Source: Fibrobacterota bacterium (GTDB lineage: Bacteria > Fibrobacterota > Fibrobacteria > UBA11236). Taken from it: DNA of 64,000 nucleotides. Position numbers and translations under genes: made by a program. The stretch is taken from NCBI GenBank assembly GCA_019509785.1, contig JAEKLQ010000026.1, forward strand, positions 1 to 64,000, read 5' to 3'. Below are positions 50,532 through 59,744 of the stretch, piece after piece; position 1 is the first letter of the stretch; the number at the start of each line of letters is the position of its first letter. The notes beneath the pieces were generated by a model that worked only from the letters and a program-made list of their open reading frames with translations, did no database searches and was not told the DNA's origin.

Positions 50532-51944
50532 ATGCCGCCGATTTCCACAGCCGATAGGTTGCGTAGCTATGCTTTCCGGCATGCGTTCATCCGTACGGCC
50601 CTGTGCGCATTAATTCTGGCGGGGGCCGCCCACGCGCGCCACGAGAAGGAGTTGAGCGAGGACTCCCTGCAAGCCCTCGTTACGCGCGAGCCCGACAATC
50701 CCGTGCATTGGATGAAGCTCGGTACCTTGGCCGCGCGCGGCAACCAAATCGATTTGGCCAAGGGTTATTTCGACGAAGCCATCAAGCTTTCGGGCAACCA
50801 GGGCAAGACCATCCTGGAAGTCGGGGACGTATGGCTTTCCCAGGGCCGCGTCAAGGCCAGCCTGCCTTACTTGATGCCCAACCTGGGGCATCTCGATCCC
50901 GCCCGGCTCGATCAGTTGCAGAACGGCCTGGATAAGGAAAGGCTGTACTCCGCGCAATTGCTGGTCTTGCGCAATCTGGGTTCACGCACGCAGTCTTTCC
51001 AACCGGTGAATCGGCACTTGGCCATGCTGGCCTTTTACCTCGGCGATTACCCGCTTTGCCAGTCCACCTTGTCCCGCTTCGCCGATCAGCTGGATCTGGA
51101 AGCCGCCCGCAACCTGCTGCTGGTCGCCTTCTTCATGGGCGGCACTCCCGATCCCAAGGTCGTCGCCACCTTGCGCAAACGCTTTCCGGAAGTGGAAATC
51201 GGATATCTGGCCGCCCTGAACTCGGCCCAGCAAGCCAAATGGGGCGAAGTGCGTGAGTTCCTCAAGCACGAAGCGAATTCGCCTTCCTATCGCGATTATT
51301 TCCAGCTACTGCGCGCGATGGAAGCGGCCGCGGACGATCGCGCCGATGAAGCCGTGGAAGCCTACCAGAAGTCCCTGGAACTGGCCACCTGGGATCGCCT
51401 CAAGGTGGTCATCAACGCGGAGATGTACCGCTTGTATTCCACCACCGGCAACAAGTTCAAGGCGGATCAGACCTGGGATCAGCTCAAGGAGGACTACCAG
51501 GAGGCCGATCCGGAACTGCAGGAATTCATGGCCCGGCAATTAGGCGCGCGCGGATACGAGAAGCAGGCCAAATATTTTTACCGGGTCGCCCTGCGCCGGC
51601 GGCCGGGATCGGCGGCGGCCCTGGCGGCCTTATGGGAAGACTTGATGGGCAACGAGGATTACCAGACCATTTCCGACAATCTGAAAGCGATGCTAGACAG
51701 GGATCCGCTTTCCTGCGAAGGCAATTCCCTGGCCATGGATTTCCAGATGCGCCAGAAAAACGATAAGGATCTGCTTCCCTATGGCCGGAACGCGACGGTT
51801 TACTGTTATGACGCGCTGGATCCTTACCTGGTGCTGGGGAACGCCTTGGTCAATCTGAGCCGGCCCGACGAGGCCCGCAGCTACTTCTCGACCTACATCC
51901 GCAAGGGCGGCGACGTGAACAAGGTCCCCATAAGCCTGCGCTAG
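50532..51944 (+). CDS. Exported TPR-repeat protein
   Basis: 470 residues from the ATG at 50532 (AAGG 5 nt upstream). Signal peptide FIRTALCALILAGAAHA, then at least nine TPR-like helical pairs, such as EPDNPVHWMKLGTLAARGNQIDLAKGYF and LVLGNALVNLSRPDEARSYF. Probably a periplasmic scaffold. Divergent from the pseudokinase gene with 129 bp between them; both carry TPR-type periplasmic parts, so shared partners are possible. Confidence 0.85.
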   Translation: MPPISTADRLRSYAFRHAFIRTALCALILAGAAHARHEKELSEDSLQALVTREPDNPVHWMKLGTLAARGNQIDLAKGYFDEAIKLSGNQGKTILEVGDVWLSQGRVKASLPYLMPNLGHLDPARLDQLQNGLDKERLYSAQLLVLRNLGSRTQSFQPVNRHLAMLAFYLGDYPLCQSTLSRFADQLDLEAARNLLLVAFFMGGTPDPKVVATLRKRFPEVEIGYLAALNSAQQAKWGEVREFLKHEANSPSYRDYFQLLRAMEAAADDRADEAVEAYQKSLELATWDRLKVVINAEMYRLYSTTGNKFKADQTWDQLKEDYQEADPELQEFMARQLGARGYEKQAKYFYRVALRRRPGSAAALAALWEDLMGNEDYQTISDNLKAMLDRDPLSCEGNSLAMDFQMRQKNDKDLLPYGRNATVYCYDALDPYLVLGNALVNLSRPDEARSYFSTYIRKGGDVNKVPISLR

Positions 51945-51974
51945 CAGGCCGCCTGTGCTAGCAGGCCGCCTGTG
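51941..51974. repeat. Two tandem 17-bp repeats at the TPR gene stop
   Basis: CTAGCAGGCCGCCTGTG occurs twice in direct succession, and a third CTAGCG follows. The first copy contains the TAG stop codon of the TPR gene. Confidence 0.75.
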
Positions 51975-52008
51975 CTAGCGTTCCCATCCGAATCGCGGTA
52001 GGCCGCCG

Positions 52009-52254
52009 TCAGACTTCGGCGTCGTCATCCAGGGCGGTCGCGCCCGACCGGAATTCTTCCAGCAAAGCATTCGCCTCGCCGACCTGGGCATCATCCACCA
52101 TTACGTCCACGCCGTCGGTAAGGTCGATGGAGGGGAAGAGTCCGTTCGCGTCGTCGGTACGCACTTGCGCCTCGATGCCCCCCTCCTTCAACAGGTTGCA
52201 GATGATGATGGCTTGGGTTGAGCTCGAGGCTTTGTATACCGGGACCAGACTCAT
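52009..52254 (-). CDS. DUF2007-type small protein
   Basis: 81 residues from the ATG at 52254, which overlaps the preceding stop (ATGA) and has GGAGGGAG upstream. VPVYKASSSTQAIIICNLLKEGGIEAQV and the later VDVMVDDAQVGEANALLEEF fit the DUF2007 ferredoxin-like fold (putative signal transduction). Its role is unknown. Third gene after gyrA. Confidence 0.85.
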   Translation of the reverse strand: MSLVPVYKASSSTQAIIICNLLKEGGIEAQVRTDDANGLFPSIDLTDGVDVMVDDAQVGEANALLEEFRSGATALDDDAEV

Positions 52255-53330
52255 GGTTCTCCCTCCGCGTACAGATGAACCGTACCTCGGTAATATAAAT
52301 CCACGGAGAGATGGAGAGCCGGATCCTCGCTGCGGAATGCCGGCAAGAATTCGCCGGGCTCGGCCTGGCGCCGCACCAAAGGCAGGAATTCCGCGTATGG
52401 CACTTGCCCGCCTTTGAAATCCTGGATTTGCCACGAGGGCCAGGTGAAGGCGGAAGGCAGGCGTTGCGACAGTTTGACCAAAAACATCTGCCCTTCGCCG
52501 AGCAGCATCTGCGACAGGTCCTTGGCGTAATCCACTTGCGATGCGTCGGGAACCTTGCCGATCGCCTTGCGAATCTCGGCCAGGGATGGCGATCCCTGTT
52601 CATCGAGCCACGCCTGCAATCGCAGCGGCTTGCGGCCGTCCACCCGCACCAGCCAATGCGTATCATCGCCGGGACTGAAGCATACCGGCTTCCCGCTTTG
52701 CTTGGCTCCCCCGGACTTGGGGCGCTTCGCTACGGAAGAGCCTTGGGATGATCCCGGCATGTCCTTGCATGCCACGTGCAGCCATTCCGACGAGGTATCG
52801 AGGTAGGCAAATAGCCCCGGCGAAAAGCGAAGGGGGCCGGCGACCGGGACGCGGGCGATGGGCGGTTCCGCGCGGAAGACGAGAAAATAACGCCCGCGTT
52901 CCACCCCGGAACCCAGCCAGCCACGCTCGCCTCCGTAGCCTTTCAGCAACCATTCCTGCTGCAGGCCCGGGAACCGCTTAACCACTTGCGAATCCAACGC
53001 GCCCGACGTTTCATGCCAGGCGGCGCCATTGCCGTACTCCTGGGTCAGGGCCGCGAAGCTATCGGAAGGGATCTCATCCGGTTGATCGTAACGGACCCCG
53101 GCCAAGCCTTCCGGATTCCAATCGAGCCGGAGCGCGAAGGAATCGCCATGGGCCAGGCGATAGAACCCGATCGGTTTGCCGTCCTTGCGTTCGGCCAACT
53201 TCCAGGATTGCTTGAGATCGGCGGTGTCGGGGAAATGGACCGCTTGGGATGGCCGCGCCAGGAATAAAGACAGGGCTATGGCCAAGGAGGCCATGGGGCG
53301 GAAGGCAATGGTGCGCCGCGCCCCCGACAT
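52251..53330 (-). CDS. Exported protein of unknown function
   Basis: 359 residues. Signal peptide (MASLAIALSLFLARPSQA, second Met at 13 could also start). The mature protein is a beta-rich N-terminal part (about 35-180) and a helical region with LAEIRKAIGKVPDASQVDYA, ending in a strand-rich tail. No domain recognised. Starts 2 bp after the gyrA stop, so co-transcribed with it. Confidence 0.7.
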   Translation of the reverse strand: MSGARRTIAFRPMASLAIALSLFLARPSQAVHFPDTADLKQSWKLAERKDGKPIGFYRLAHGDSFALRLDWNPEGLAGVRYDQPDEIPSDSFAALTQEYGNGAAWHETSGALDSQVVKRFPGLQQEWLLKGYGGERGWLGSGVERGRYFLVFRAEPPIARVPVAGPLRFSPGLFAYLDTSSEWLHVACKDMPGSSQGSSVAKRPKSGGAKQSGKPVCFSPGDDTHWLVRVDGRKPLRLQAWLDEQGSPSLAEIRKAIGKVPDASQVDYAKDLSQMLLGEGQMFLVKLSQRLPSAFTWPSWQIQDFKGGQVPYAEFLPLVRRQAEPGEFLPAFRSEDPALHLSVDLYYRGTVHLYAEGEP

Positions 53331-53332
53331 GG

Positions 53333-55957
53333 CTACTCCGGCCGATCCGTCCCGGGATCCGCTTCCCCGGCTTCGGGATTCTCCCCGCCTTCGGGCCCTT
53401 CGCCTTCAGCCGCGGAACCGTTCAGCTGGGAGCCATCCTCGGACTCGGCCGTGAGGGCCGCGATGTCCACCGAGCCGGCGGCCTCGGCTTTCGCCTTTTC
53501 GGCCGACTCCAATGCGTCCGGATCCAAATCCTCGCTCTCAACCACCGCAACGTCGGTCACCAAATCGCCGTCGTTGAGGCGGATGACGCGTACGCCCTGG
53601 GTATCGCGGCCGATCATGTTGATGTCGGCGATCCCCAAGCGGATGACGTTGCCGTCCTTGGTAATGACCAGGATTTCTTGTCCTTCGCGCACCGATTCGA
53701 TGCACACCGCCGGGCCGTTCTTGTCGGTGATCTTGATGTTCCGTACGCCCTTGCCGCCGCGGCCGGTGACGCGGTATTCATCGGGATCGGTGCGCTTGCC
53801 ATAGCCGGTCTCGGTGATGGTCAGGACGGTCCCGCCCTTCTCGGCGATGATCATGCCGATCACCTTGTCGCCCTCATCGAGGGTGATGCCTTTGACGCCG
53901 CGGGAGCCGCGGCCGGTCTGGCGGAACTTGCCCATCGGGAAGCGGATGGCTTGACCCAACGCGGTCCCGATCATTACGTCGTCGGCTTCGGAAGCCATCA
54001 CCACCTGGGTCAAGGTATCGCCTTCGTCTAGGGTCAGGGCGTTGATGCCGGCCTGGCGGGGACGGGAGAAGGATTCCAGGGAGAACTTGTTGATGACGCC
54101 CTTTTCGGTGACCAGCACCAGGGAGCGCGGATCTTCGAAGTCCCTTACGGGCACGAAGGCGCTGACCTTTTCGCCTTCTTGCAGGTTGAGGAAGTTGACC
54201 AGGGCCTTGCCCTTGGAGGCGCGCGCCGCTTCGGGCAATTCGTAGACCTTGAGCCAATGGCAGCGTCCCATATTCGTGAACACGAGGATGTAGCTATGGG
54301 CCCAGGCGATGAAAAGATGCTCGACGAAATCCTCTTCCTTGAGGCCGGTGGCCGAGATGCCCTTGCCTCCGCGCCCTTGCGTCTTGTAGGCGTCCGTGCC
54401 GATGCGCTTGATGTAGCCGGTATGCGACACGGTCACGATCATCGGTTCGTTGGGGATCAGGTCCAGGTAGGTGATATCGTCGGCGGCGTCCTCGATCACG
54501 GTGCGGCGCCCGTCGCCGTATTTCTCGGCGATCTCGGTCAGTTCCTTTTCGATGATGGCCATGCGCCGATGCTTGTTCGCCAGGATGTCCTTCAGGTCCG
54601 CGATGACGATGGTAAGTTCATTGTATTCGGACTCGATCTTGTCGCGTTCCAGCCCGGTCAGGCGCTGTAGGCGCATTTCCAGGATGGCGTCCGACTGGCG
54701 CTCGGATAGGCCGAAGCGTTCCATGAGGCCGGTCTTGGCCGTCGCGGCGTCCGCCGATCCCCGGATGAGGGCGATGACCTCGTCGATATGATCCAAGGCG
54801 ATGCGCAGGCCTTCCAGGATATGGGCCCGTTCTTCGGCCTTGTTCAGCTCGAAGCGGGTGCGCCGCTCCACCACTTCGTGGCGATGTTCCAGGAAGTAAT
54901 AGATGATCTCGCGCAGGTTGAGGGTGCGCGGGCGGTTGTTCACCAAGGCCAGGTTGTGGATCGAGAAAGTCTCTTGCAACTGCGTGTGCTTGTACAGCTG
55001 ATTGAGGATGATGTCCGGGAAGGCGTCCTTCTTGAGCTCGATGATGATGCTCATCCCGTCCTTATCGGACTCGTCGCGCAAATCGGAAATACCTTCGATG
55101 ATCTTGTCACGCACGAGATGGGCCATCTTCTCCAGCAGGTTGGCTTTGTTCACCTGATAGGGGATCTCGGTGACCACGATGCGGTTGCGGTTGTTCACCA
55201 CTTCGACGTGGGTATTGGACCGCACCAGCAGCTTGCCCTTGCCGGTCACGTAGGCCGCGCGGATGCCGTTGCGGCCGTGGATGGTGGCTCCCGTGGGGAA
55301 ATCCGGCCCGCTCACGATGTCGCAAAGCCCCTCGACGGTAATGTCGGGATTCTTGATCATGGCCACGCAGGCGTTGATGATTTCGCGCAGGTTATGGGGG
55401 GCCATATTGGTGGCCATGCCCACCGCGATGCCCGTGCTCCCGTTGACCAAGAGGTTGGGGAAAGCCGATGGCAGGACGGAGGGCTCGGTCAAGGATGAAT
55501 CGTAATTCGGGGTGAAGTTGACGGTATCCTTCTCCAGGTCCTGCAGCATCATTTCCGCGAAGCGTTTCATGCGCGCCTCGGTATAACGCATGGCCGCGGG
55601 CGGATCCCCGTCGACGGAACCGAAATTGCCCTGGCCATCCACCAGGGGATAGCGCATCGAGAATTCCTGCGCCATGCGCACGATGGACTCGTAGATGGCC
55701 GAGTCCCCATGCGGATGGTATTTGCCCATGACCTCGCCCACGATGGTGGCGGACTTCTTGTAAGGCCGCTCGGGAGCGAGGCTCAGGTTCTCCATGCCGT
55801 ACAGGATGCGCCGATGCACGGGCTTGAGGCCGTCGCGCACGTCCGGCAGCGCGCGCGCGACGATCACGGACATGGAATACTTGAGGTAGGAGACCTTCAT
55901 CTCTTCCTCGATGAAGGTATTCACGATCCTGTCGTTGCCTGGGGCCTGTACGGTCAT
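53333..55957 (-). CDS. gyrA: GyrA, DNA gyrase subunit A
   Basis: 874 residues. Breaks and reseals DNA to introduce negative supercoils, with GyrB (not in this window). The catalytic Tyr125 is in [10 protein letters not shown]; the quinolone region [11 protein letters not shown] has Ser86 and Glu90 at the positions of E. coli Ser83 and Asp87, a susceptible-type pattern. The GyrA box region is KTQGRGGKG, a slight variant of QRRGGKG. The last ~70 residues form an acidic tail. First of a gyrA-exported protein-DUF2007 operon. Confidence 0.97.
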   Translation of the reverse strand: MTVQAPGNDRIVNTFIEEEMKVSYLKYSMSVIVARALPDVRDGLKPVHRRILYGMENLSLAPERPYKKSATIVGEVMGKYHPHGDSAIYESIVRMAQEFSMRYPLVDGQGNFGSVDGDPPAAMRYTEARMKRFAEMMLQDLEKDTVNFTPNYDSSLTEPSVLPSAFPNLLVNGSTGIAVGMATNMAPHNLREIINACVAMIKNPDITVEGLCDIVSGPDFPTGATIHGRNGIRAAYVTGKGKLLVRSNTHVEVVNNRNRIVVTEIPYQVNKANLLEKMAHLVRDKIIEGISDLRDESDKDGMSIIIELKKDAFPDIILNQLYKHTQLQETFSIHNLALVNNRPRTLNLREIIYYFLEHRHEVVERRTRFELNKAEERAHILEGLRIALDHIDEVIALIRGSADAATAKTGLMERFGLSERQSDAILEMRLQRLTGLERDKIESEYNELTIVIADLKDILANKHRRMAIIEKELTEIAEKYGDGRRTVIEDAADDITYLDLIPNEPMIVTVSHTGYIKRIGTDAYKTQGRGGKGISATGLKEEDFVEHLFIAWAHSYILVFTNMGRCHWLKVYELPEAARASKGKALVNFLNLQEGEKVSAFVPVRDFEDPRSLVLVTEKGVINKFSLESFSRPRQAGINALTLDEGDTLTQVVMASEADDVMIGTALGQAIRFPMGKFRQTGRGSRGVKGITLDEGDKVIGMIIAEKGGTVLTITETGYGKRTDPDEYRVTGRGGKGVRNIKITDKNGPAVCIESVREGQEILVITKDGNVIRLGIADINMIGRDTQGVRVIRLNDGDLVTDVAVVESEDLDPDALESAEKAKAEAAGSVDIAALTAESEDGSQLNGSAAEGEGPEGGENPEAGEADPGTDRPE

Positions 55958-55985
55958 GCCATCTCCTCAATCGTGTCGAAGCGGA

Positions 55986-56804
55986 TCATAGGGCGTCCCA
56001 ATCGGCTTTCAGCCCCGCTACGCGCAGGGCCTCGGCCTCATCGGATTGGCCGACTTGCAAAGGGGTGATCGATATGCGGCCCCGCGCGAGGGCCCAATCG
56101 TCGGTGCCCTCCCGGAATTCGGCGGCCGGCTTGTAGCCGACCAGGCGGAATTCGGTGAGCCCATGCTCGGAACGGGTGGCCTCGTAGCTGTCGCGGAACA
56201 TCACCGTGCTCATGGTTGTGACCGATGCGCCTTGGATTTCGTGCGGCTCGCAAGGGGGGAAATTCACGTTCCAGAAGCAAGCCGGCTTGCCGCCGGCCAG
56301 CCGGTCGCCGCCGCTTTGGGCCCCGGCATGGCGCTTGGGCAGCATGGCCGGATGCCGAAGCAACCTGCGCAACCAATCCACGGCATGCGCCAGGCGCCCG
56401 GGCTCGTCCTTCCAGACGGAAACGGCGATGCTGGGGATGCCCCACATGGCGGCTTCCCGGGCAGCGGCGACGGTACCGGAGTAAACCGCGCTCATGCCGG
56501 CGTTCTCGCCCAGGTTGATGCCGGAGAGGACCAAATCGATTTCCCCGGGCTGGAAAAGATGCGCCACCGCGAACTTGATGCAGTCGCACGGGGTGCCCAT
56601 GACCTCGTACTTGGGATAGGGGGAAGAGGCATCTGCGCGGAAGGCCAGGCGTTTCTCCAGACCGTGGGTGAAAGAGTGAGACATGCCGCTTTGATCCGTG
56701 GCAGGCGCCGTAACGCGTACCTCGTGCTCGCCATGGAGCGCGTCCGCCAGAAGGCTCAGGACGGGGCTGCGGATGCCGTCGTCATTGGTGACAAGGATCT
56801 TCAT
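55986..56804 (-). CDS. surE: SurE, 5'/3'-nucleotidase
   Basis: 272 residues. Metal-dependent nucleoside monophosphate phosphatase used in stress survival. ILVTNDDGI (Asp8, Asp9 as metal ligands), the Ser/Asn loop near PATDQSGMSH, and VLSGINLGENAG are the family motifs. The family's usual C-terminal swapped beta hairpin is preserved as DWALARGRISITPL. 28 bp upstream of gyrA on the same strand, possibly co-transcribed. Confidence 0.95.
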   Translation of the reverse strand: MKILVTNDDGIRSPVLSLLADALHGEHEVRVTAPATDQSGMSHSFTHGLEKRLAFRADASSPYPKYEVMGTPCDCIKFAVAHLFQPGEIDLVLSGINLGENAGMSAVYSGTVAAAREAAMWGIPSIAVSVWKDEPGRLAHAVDWLRRLLRHPAMLPKRHAGAQSGGDRLAGGKPACFWNVNFPPCEPHEIQGASVTTMSTVMFRDSYEATRSEHGLTEFRLVGYKPAAEFREGTDDWALARGRISITPLQVGQSDEAEALRVAGLKADWDAL

Positions 56805-57038
56805 TCCGTTGGCTGAAAGAGCAGTTTTCCGACCTTAAAACGGAACGGAAATTTTCGTCCTCACAGTGAAGGAAAGGTACCAAAAACCGGGGTTTCTTCC
56901 AAGGTTAAAACCGCATCCGGAAGCCTTTGGGGAAGGGCCGCGCCGGGCCCGGGAACCGTGGCCCGCAGGGCGTTTATAGCCGTGGCCGGAATAGTTACCT
57001 TGGGGGCTTTAACGTCCCATCGGAAAAGGTCCCAGCCC

Positions 57039-58352
57039 ATGAATTCCCCGTCCCAGCCGAAGGCCCCCGCCTCCGCATCGTTGCAGGCTCCCAAAGGCAC
57101 GCGGGACTTCTATCCCGAGGACATGCGGCTGCAGAACCACCTTTTCGACGTGTGGCGGCGGGCCTGCCTCGATTTCGGGTTCGAAGAATACGAAGGGCCC
57201 ACCTTCGAGCATCTCGAACTGTTTACCGAGAAATCCGGCCAGGAAATCGTGACGCAGTTGTACAACTTCAAGGACAAGGCGGAACGCGAAATCGCGCTCC
57301 GGCCCGAGATGACGCCCACCCTGGCCAGGATGGTGAACCAGAAGGGCAATAGCCTGAAGCTGCCGCTGAAATGGTTTTCCATGCCCAGGCTGTTCCGTTA
57401 CGAGAAGGCCCAGCGCGGCCGCCTGCGCGAGTTTTTCCAGCTCAACATGGACGTCATCGGGTGCGAGACCGTAGCGGGCGAAGTGGAGTTGCTTTCCGCC
57501 ATCATCGAGATGCTCAAGGCCTTCGGCCTGACCGCGGCGGATTTCTCGGTGCGGATTTCCAGCCGCCGCCTGCTCTCCGAATTCCTGGACGGCAAGGGCG
57601 TGCCGCCGGAGAAGAAAAATTCCGTATACGCGGCCTTGGACAAGCGCGCCAAGATCGGCCCGGAAGCCTTCCGCGAATTGCTCGGGAAAGAGGGCTTGAA
57701 CGGCGCCGATATCGATGCCATCGAAGCGTTCTTCCAATGCAAATCCTTGCCGGAGTTGGCGCCTTTCCTTCCTCCCGGGCCCGTAACCACGGGCTTGCGG
57801 GAGCTGGAGCAGCTTTTCGCCTACCTGCAAGGCCTGGGCTACGGCGACTACGCGGAACTGGATCTTTCCGTGGTCCGCGGGCTGGCCTATTACACCGGCG
57901 TTGTCTTCGAAGTCTATGACAAGACCGTGGGCCTGCGCGCCTTGGCCGGCGGCGGCCGTTACGACAATCTCTTGGCCAGCCTGGGCGGGATCCCGCAGAC
58001 CGGGGTCGGCTTCGGGATGGGGGACGTGGTGTTGGCCGAGCTCCTCAAGGAGAAGGGCCTTTTGCCTTCGGGACGCGAGCCGCTCGACTATTACCTCGTG
58101 GACGTGGCGCCTCCCGATGATAAGCTTCCCAGGCCCGCCCTGCTTTCCCTGGCCCAGCGCCTGCGGTCCGAAGGCCGCCGCGTGGGCTATGCGCTCAACG
58201 GCGAGAAGATGAAGAAGCAGATGGCCCAGGCCAACGATCAGGGCGCGCGTAACGTCCTGTTCTTCGGCAGCGACCGGGCTCCCGAAGGCAAATACGAAGT
58301 GAAGGACCTGGCGTCGGGCGAACAGAAGGTCTGCGCGTTCGAAGAGCTTTAA
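57039..58352 (+). CDS. hisS: Histidyl-tRNA synthetase
   Basis: 437 residues from the ATG at 57039 (AAAGG 9 nt upstream). The class II motifs are ALRPEMTP (motif 2 entry), RYEKAQRGRLREFFQ (motif 2 loop) and GFGMGDVVL (motif 3), with the histidine-specific GLAYYTGVVFEVYD. The C-terminal anticodon domain ends in KDLASGEQKVCAFEEL. The 234-bp gap before it contains small hairpins but no T-box-like leader. Confidence 0.96.
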   Translation: MNSPSQPKAPASASLQAPKGTRDFYPEDMRLQNHLFDVWRRACLDFGFEEYEGPTFEHLELFTEKSGQEIVTQLYNFKDKAEREIALRPEMTPTLARMVNQKGNSLKLPLKWFSMPRLFRYEKAQRGRLREFFQLNMDVIGCETVAGEVELLSAIIEMLKAFGLTAADFSVRISSRRLLSEFLDGKGVPPEKKNSVYAALDKRAKIGPEAFRELLGKEGLNGADIDAIEAFFQCKSLPELAPFLPPGPVTTGLRELEQLFAYLQGLGYGDYAELDLSVVRGLAYYTGVVFEVYDKTVGLRALAGGGRYDNLLASLGGIPQTGVGFGMGDVVLAELLKEKGLLPSGREPLDYYLVDVAPPDDKLPRPALLSLAQRLRSEGRRVGYALNGEKMKKQMAQANDQGARNVLFFGSDRAPEGKYEVKDLASGEQKVCAFEEL

Positions 58353-58460
58353 GAAAAAGGGTAAAGGGTACAGGGTAAAGGGTTAAGCGTACGGGAAATG
58401 GAAGACATCGCTCCTCTTATCCCTTTACCCTGTACCCTTAACCCTTCACCCTTCACCCTC
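58353..58460. repeat. Inverted repeat of telomere-like heptamers
   Basis: Bases 58358-58382 match the reverse complement of 58421-58445 at 24 of 25 positions, with a 38-nt loop. The right arm runs into tandem heptamers (ACCCTTA, ACCCTTC, ACCCTTC). It lies between hisS and queF and could act as a transcription terminator or be a dispersed repeat. Confidence 0.75.
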
Positions 58461-58490
58461 TCGATCCAAGACTCCAGCCCGCAAGAATCA

Positions 58491-58889
58491 ATGAAAGACA
58501 ATATGAGTTCAGAATACGAAGGCCGCCAATCCCACATCCCCGCCATGGACATGCCCGCCATCGAGGTCTGGGAATTCCAATATCCGGGCAGCGACACCAC
58601 CCTGGAAGTCTCCATCCCCGAGTTCACCTGCATTTGCCCCAAGACCGGCTTGCCCGACTTCGCCACCTTGGTCGTAACCTATGTTCCCGGGAAGCTGTGC
58701 TTAGAGCTGAAGAGCTTCAAGGAATACATCCTGAACTATCGCGATCTCGGGATTTTCCACGAGCATGTCGTGAACCGCATGCTGGCGGACTGCGTGAAAG
58801 CCTGCGCGCCCAAGCGGATGGAAGTGAAAGGCGTTTTCAATGCGCGGGGCGGGATCCAGACGACGGCGGTGGCGCGCTTCGGGTTTTGA
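58491..58889 (+). CDS. queF: QueF, NADPH-dependent preQ0 reductase
   Basis: 132 residues, short-type QueF. Reduces 7-cyano-7-deazaguanine to preQ1 in the queuosine pathway. Catalytic Cys49 and Asp56 are in FTCICPKTGLPDFATL, and the NADPH/substrate segment is LELKSFKEYILNYRDLGIFHEH. Met5 (58503) is another possible start; an upstream in-frame extension lies in the repeat and is unlikely. I found no preQ1 riboswitch in the leader. queG, also of this pathway, is 42 kb away. Confidence 0.93.
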   Translation: MKDNMSSEYEGRQSHIPAMDMPAIEVWEFQYPGSDTTLEVSIPEFTCICPKTGLPDFATLVVTYVPGKLCLELKSFKEYILNYRDLGIFHEHVVNRMLADCVKACAPKRMEVKGVFNARGGIQTTAVARFGF

Positions 58890-58929
58890 GGCCGTTCCAA
58901 CCGAAAAACGCGGAACTCCCGCGCGGGCA

Positions 58930-58973
58930 TTGACAAAGTCGATCCGATTCCTTACCATATTGTAAGGAATCGG
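58930..58973 (+). promoter_or_regulatory. Promoter with 12-bp inverted-repeat operator for vapBC
   Basis: TTGACA (58930-58935), 17 bp, TACCAT (58953-58958) form a promoter ahead of the antitoxin gene. Bases 58944-58955 are the exact reverse complement of 58962-58973 with a 6-bp centre, covering the -10 area: the standard arrangement for autorepression. Confidence 0.85.
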
Positions 58974-58982
58974 GGAGGCTCC

Positions 58983-59228
58983 ATGCCGTTTTCCACTCTG
59001 ACATCCAAAGGCCAAATAACCATTCCGAACTCGATCCGGAAGCGTTTCCACCTGCGCGCGGGGAACCGGCTGGAGTTCCGCGTGACGAAGGAAGGGGAAA
59101 TCAGGCTTTCGCCGGTATCGTTGACGGTGGATGATGTTTTCGGGATACTCAAGCGGCCCGGCAAGAAGGCTCATTCCGTGGAAGCGATGAATCAGGCCTT
59201 ATCGGATAAGTTCCGGGCCGGGAAATGA
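58983..59228 (+). CDS. AbrB-family antitoxin, VapB-like
   Basis: 81 residues. The SpoVT-AbrB DNA-binding fold is clear in STLTSKGQITIPNSIRKRF, LRAGNRLEFRV and GEIRLSP. The C-terminal half (about 50-81) would wrap around the toxin. GGGGAGG is 4 nt before the ATG. Binds its own promoter through the 12-bp inverted repeat. Overlaps the toxin gene by 4 bp. Confidence 0.92.
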   Translation: MPFSTLTSKGQITIPNSIRKRFHLRAGNRLEFRVTKEGEIRLSPVSLTVDDVFGILKRPGKKAHSVEAMNQALSDKFRAGK

Positions 59229-59626
59229 AAGCGCTGGACACGAATGTTCTGGTCCGATTTTTAACAGGGGATGATGTCGCTCAGGCGGGGAAGGTGGTTG
59301 CGACGTTACGCGCCGCCGAAAACAGGCAAGAGCGGTTTCACGTAAGCATTCTAGTCCTGCTTGAGTTGATATGGGTCCTGGAATCCCTGTATAAATATCG
59401 GCGCGAAGAGGTCTTGTCCGCGGTGGAAAAAATGCTGGCCTTGCCGGTACTTGCCATGGAAAACCCCGACATAATCGAATCCTTCCTAAGCGCCTCGTCG
59501 GTAACGAAAGCGGACCTCTCCGACATCCTTATCGGCGTGGCTGGCAGGGCCAAGGGTTGCGAGACCACCTTGACCTTTGATAAAAAAGCAGCCAAGGAAA
59601 CCGGACTCTTCCGGATTCTCGCCTAA
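59225..59626 (+). CDS. PIN-domain toxin, VapC-like
   Basis: 133 residues. PIN nuclease with acidic residues in ALDTNVLVRFL (Asp4), the LLELIWVL segment (Glu), DLSDILIG and TFDKKA. Cleaves RNA; typical targets are tRNA or rRNA. Start overlaps the antitoxin stop (ATGA). Confidence 0.92.
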   Translation: MKALDTNVLVRFLTGDDVAQAGKVVATLRAAENRQERFHVSILVLLELIWVLESLYKYRREEVLSAVEKMLALPVLAMENPDIIESFLSASSVTKADLSDILIGVAGRAKGCETTLTFDKKAAKETGLFRILA

Positions 59627-59744
59627 GTCCCCCATCTTATCGTATTGTGGGCTACCATAGGCCGCTTGTGGCTTGTCATGATGGATCTTCCTGGGAAGCC
59701 CGGGATTTCTTACCTTTGAAGTTCCGATAAGAAGGGAAATTCTC

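Noticed and set aside
53333-55957. Quinolone-resistance change in GyrA
   Set aside because: The Ser86/Glu90 pair corresponds to a normal susceptible-type sequence.
56805-57038. T-box or attenuator before hisS
   Set aside because: Only small hairpins are present; no T-box motif or antiterminator is visible.
58353-58460. CRISPR-like array
   Set aside because: Repeats are 7-mers without spacers and form an inverted pair.
58353-58490. preQ1 riboswitch before queF
   Set aside because: The leader consists of heptamer repeats and lacks the short conserved aptamer.
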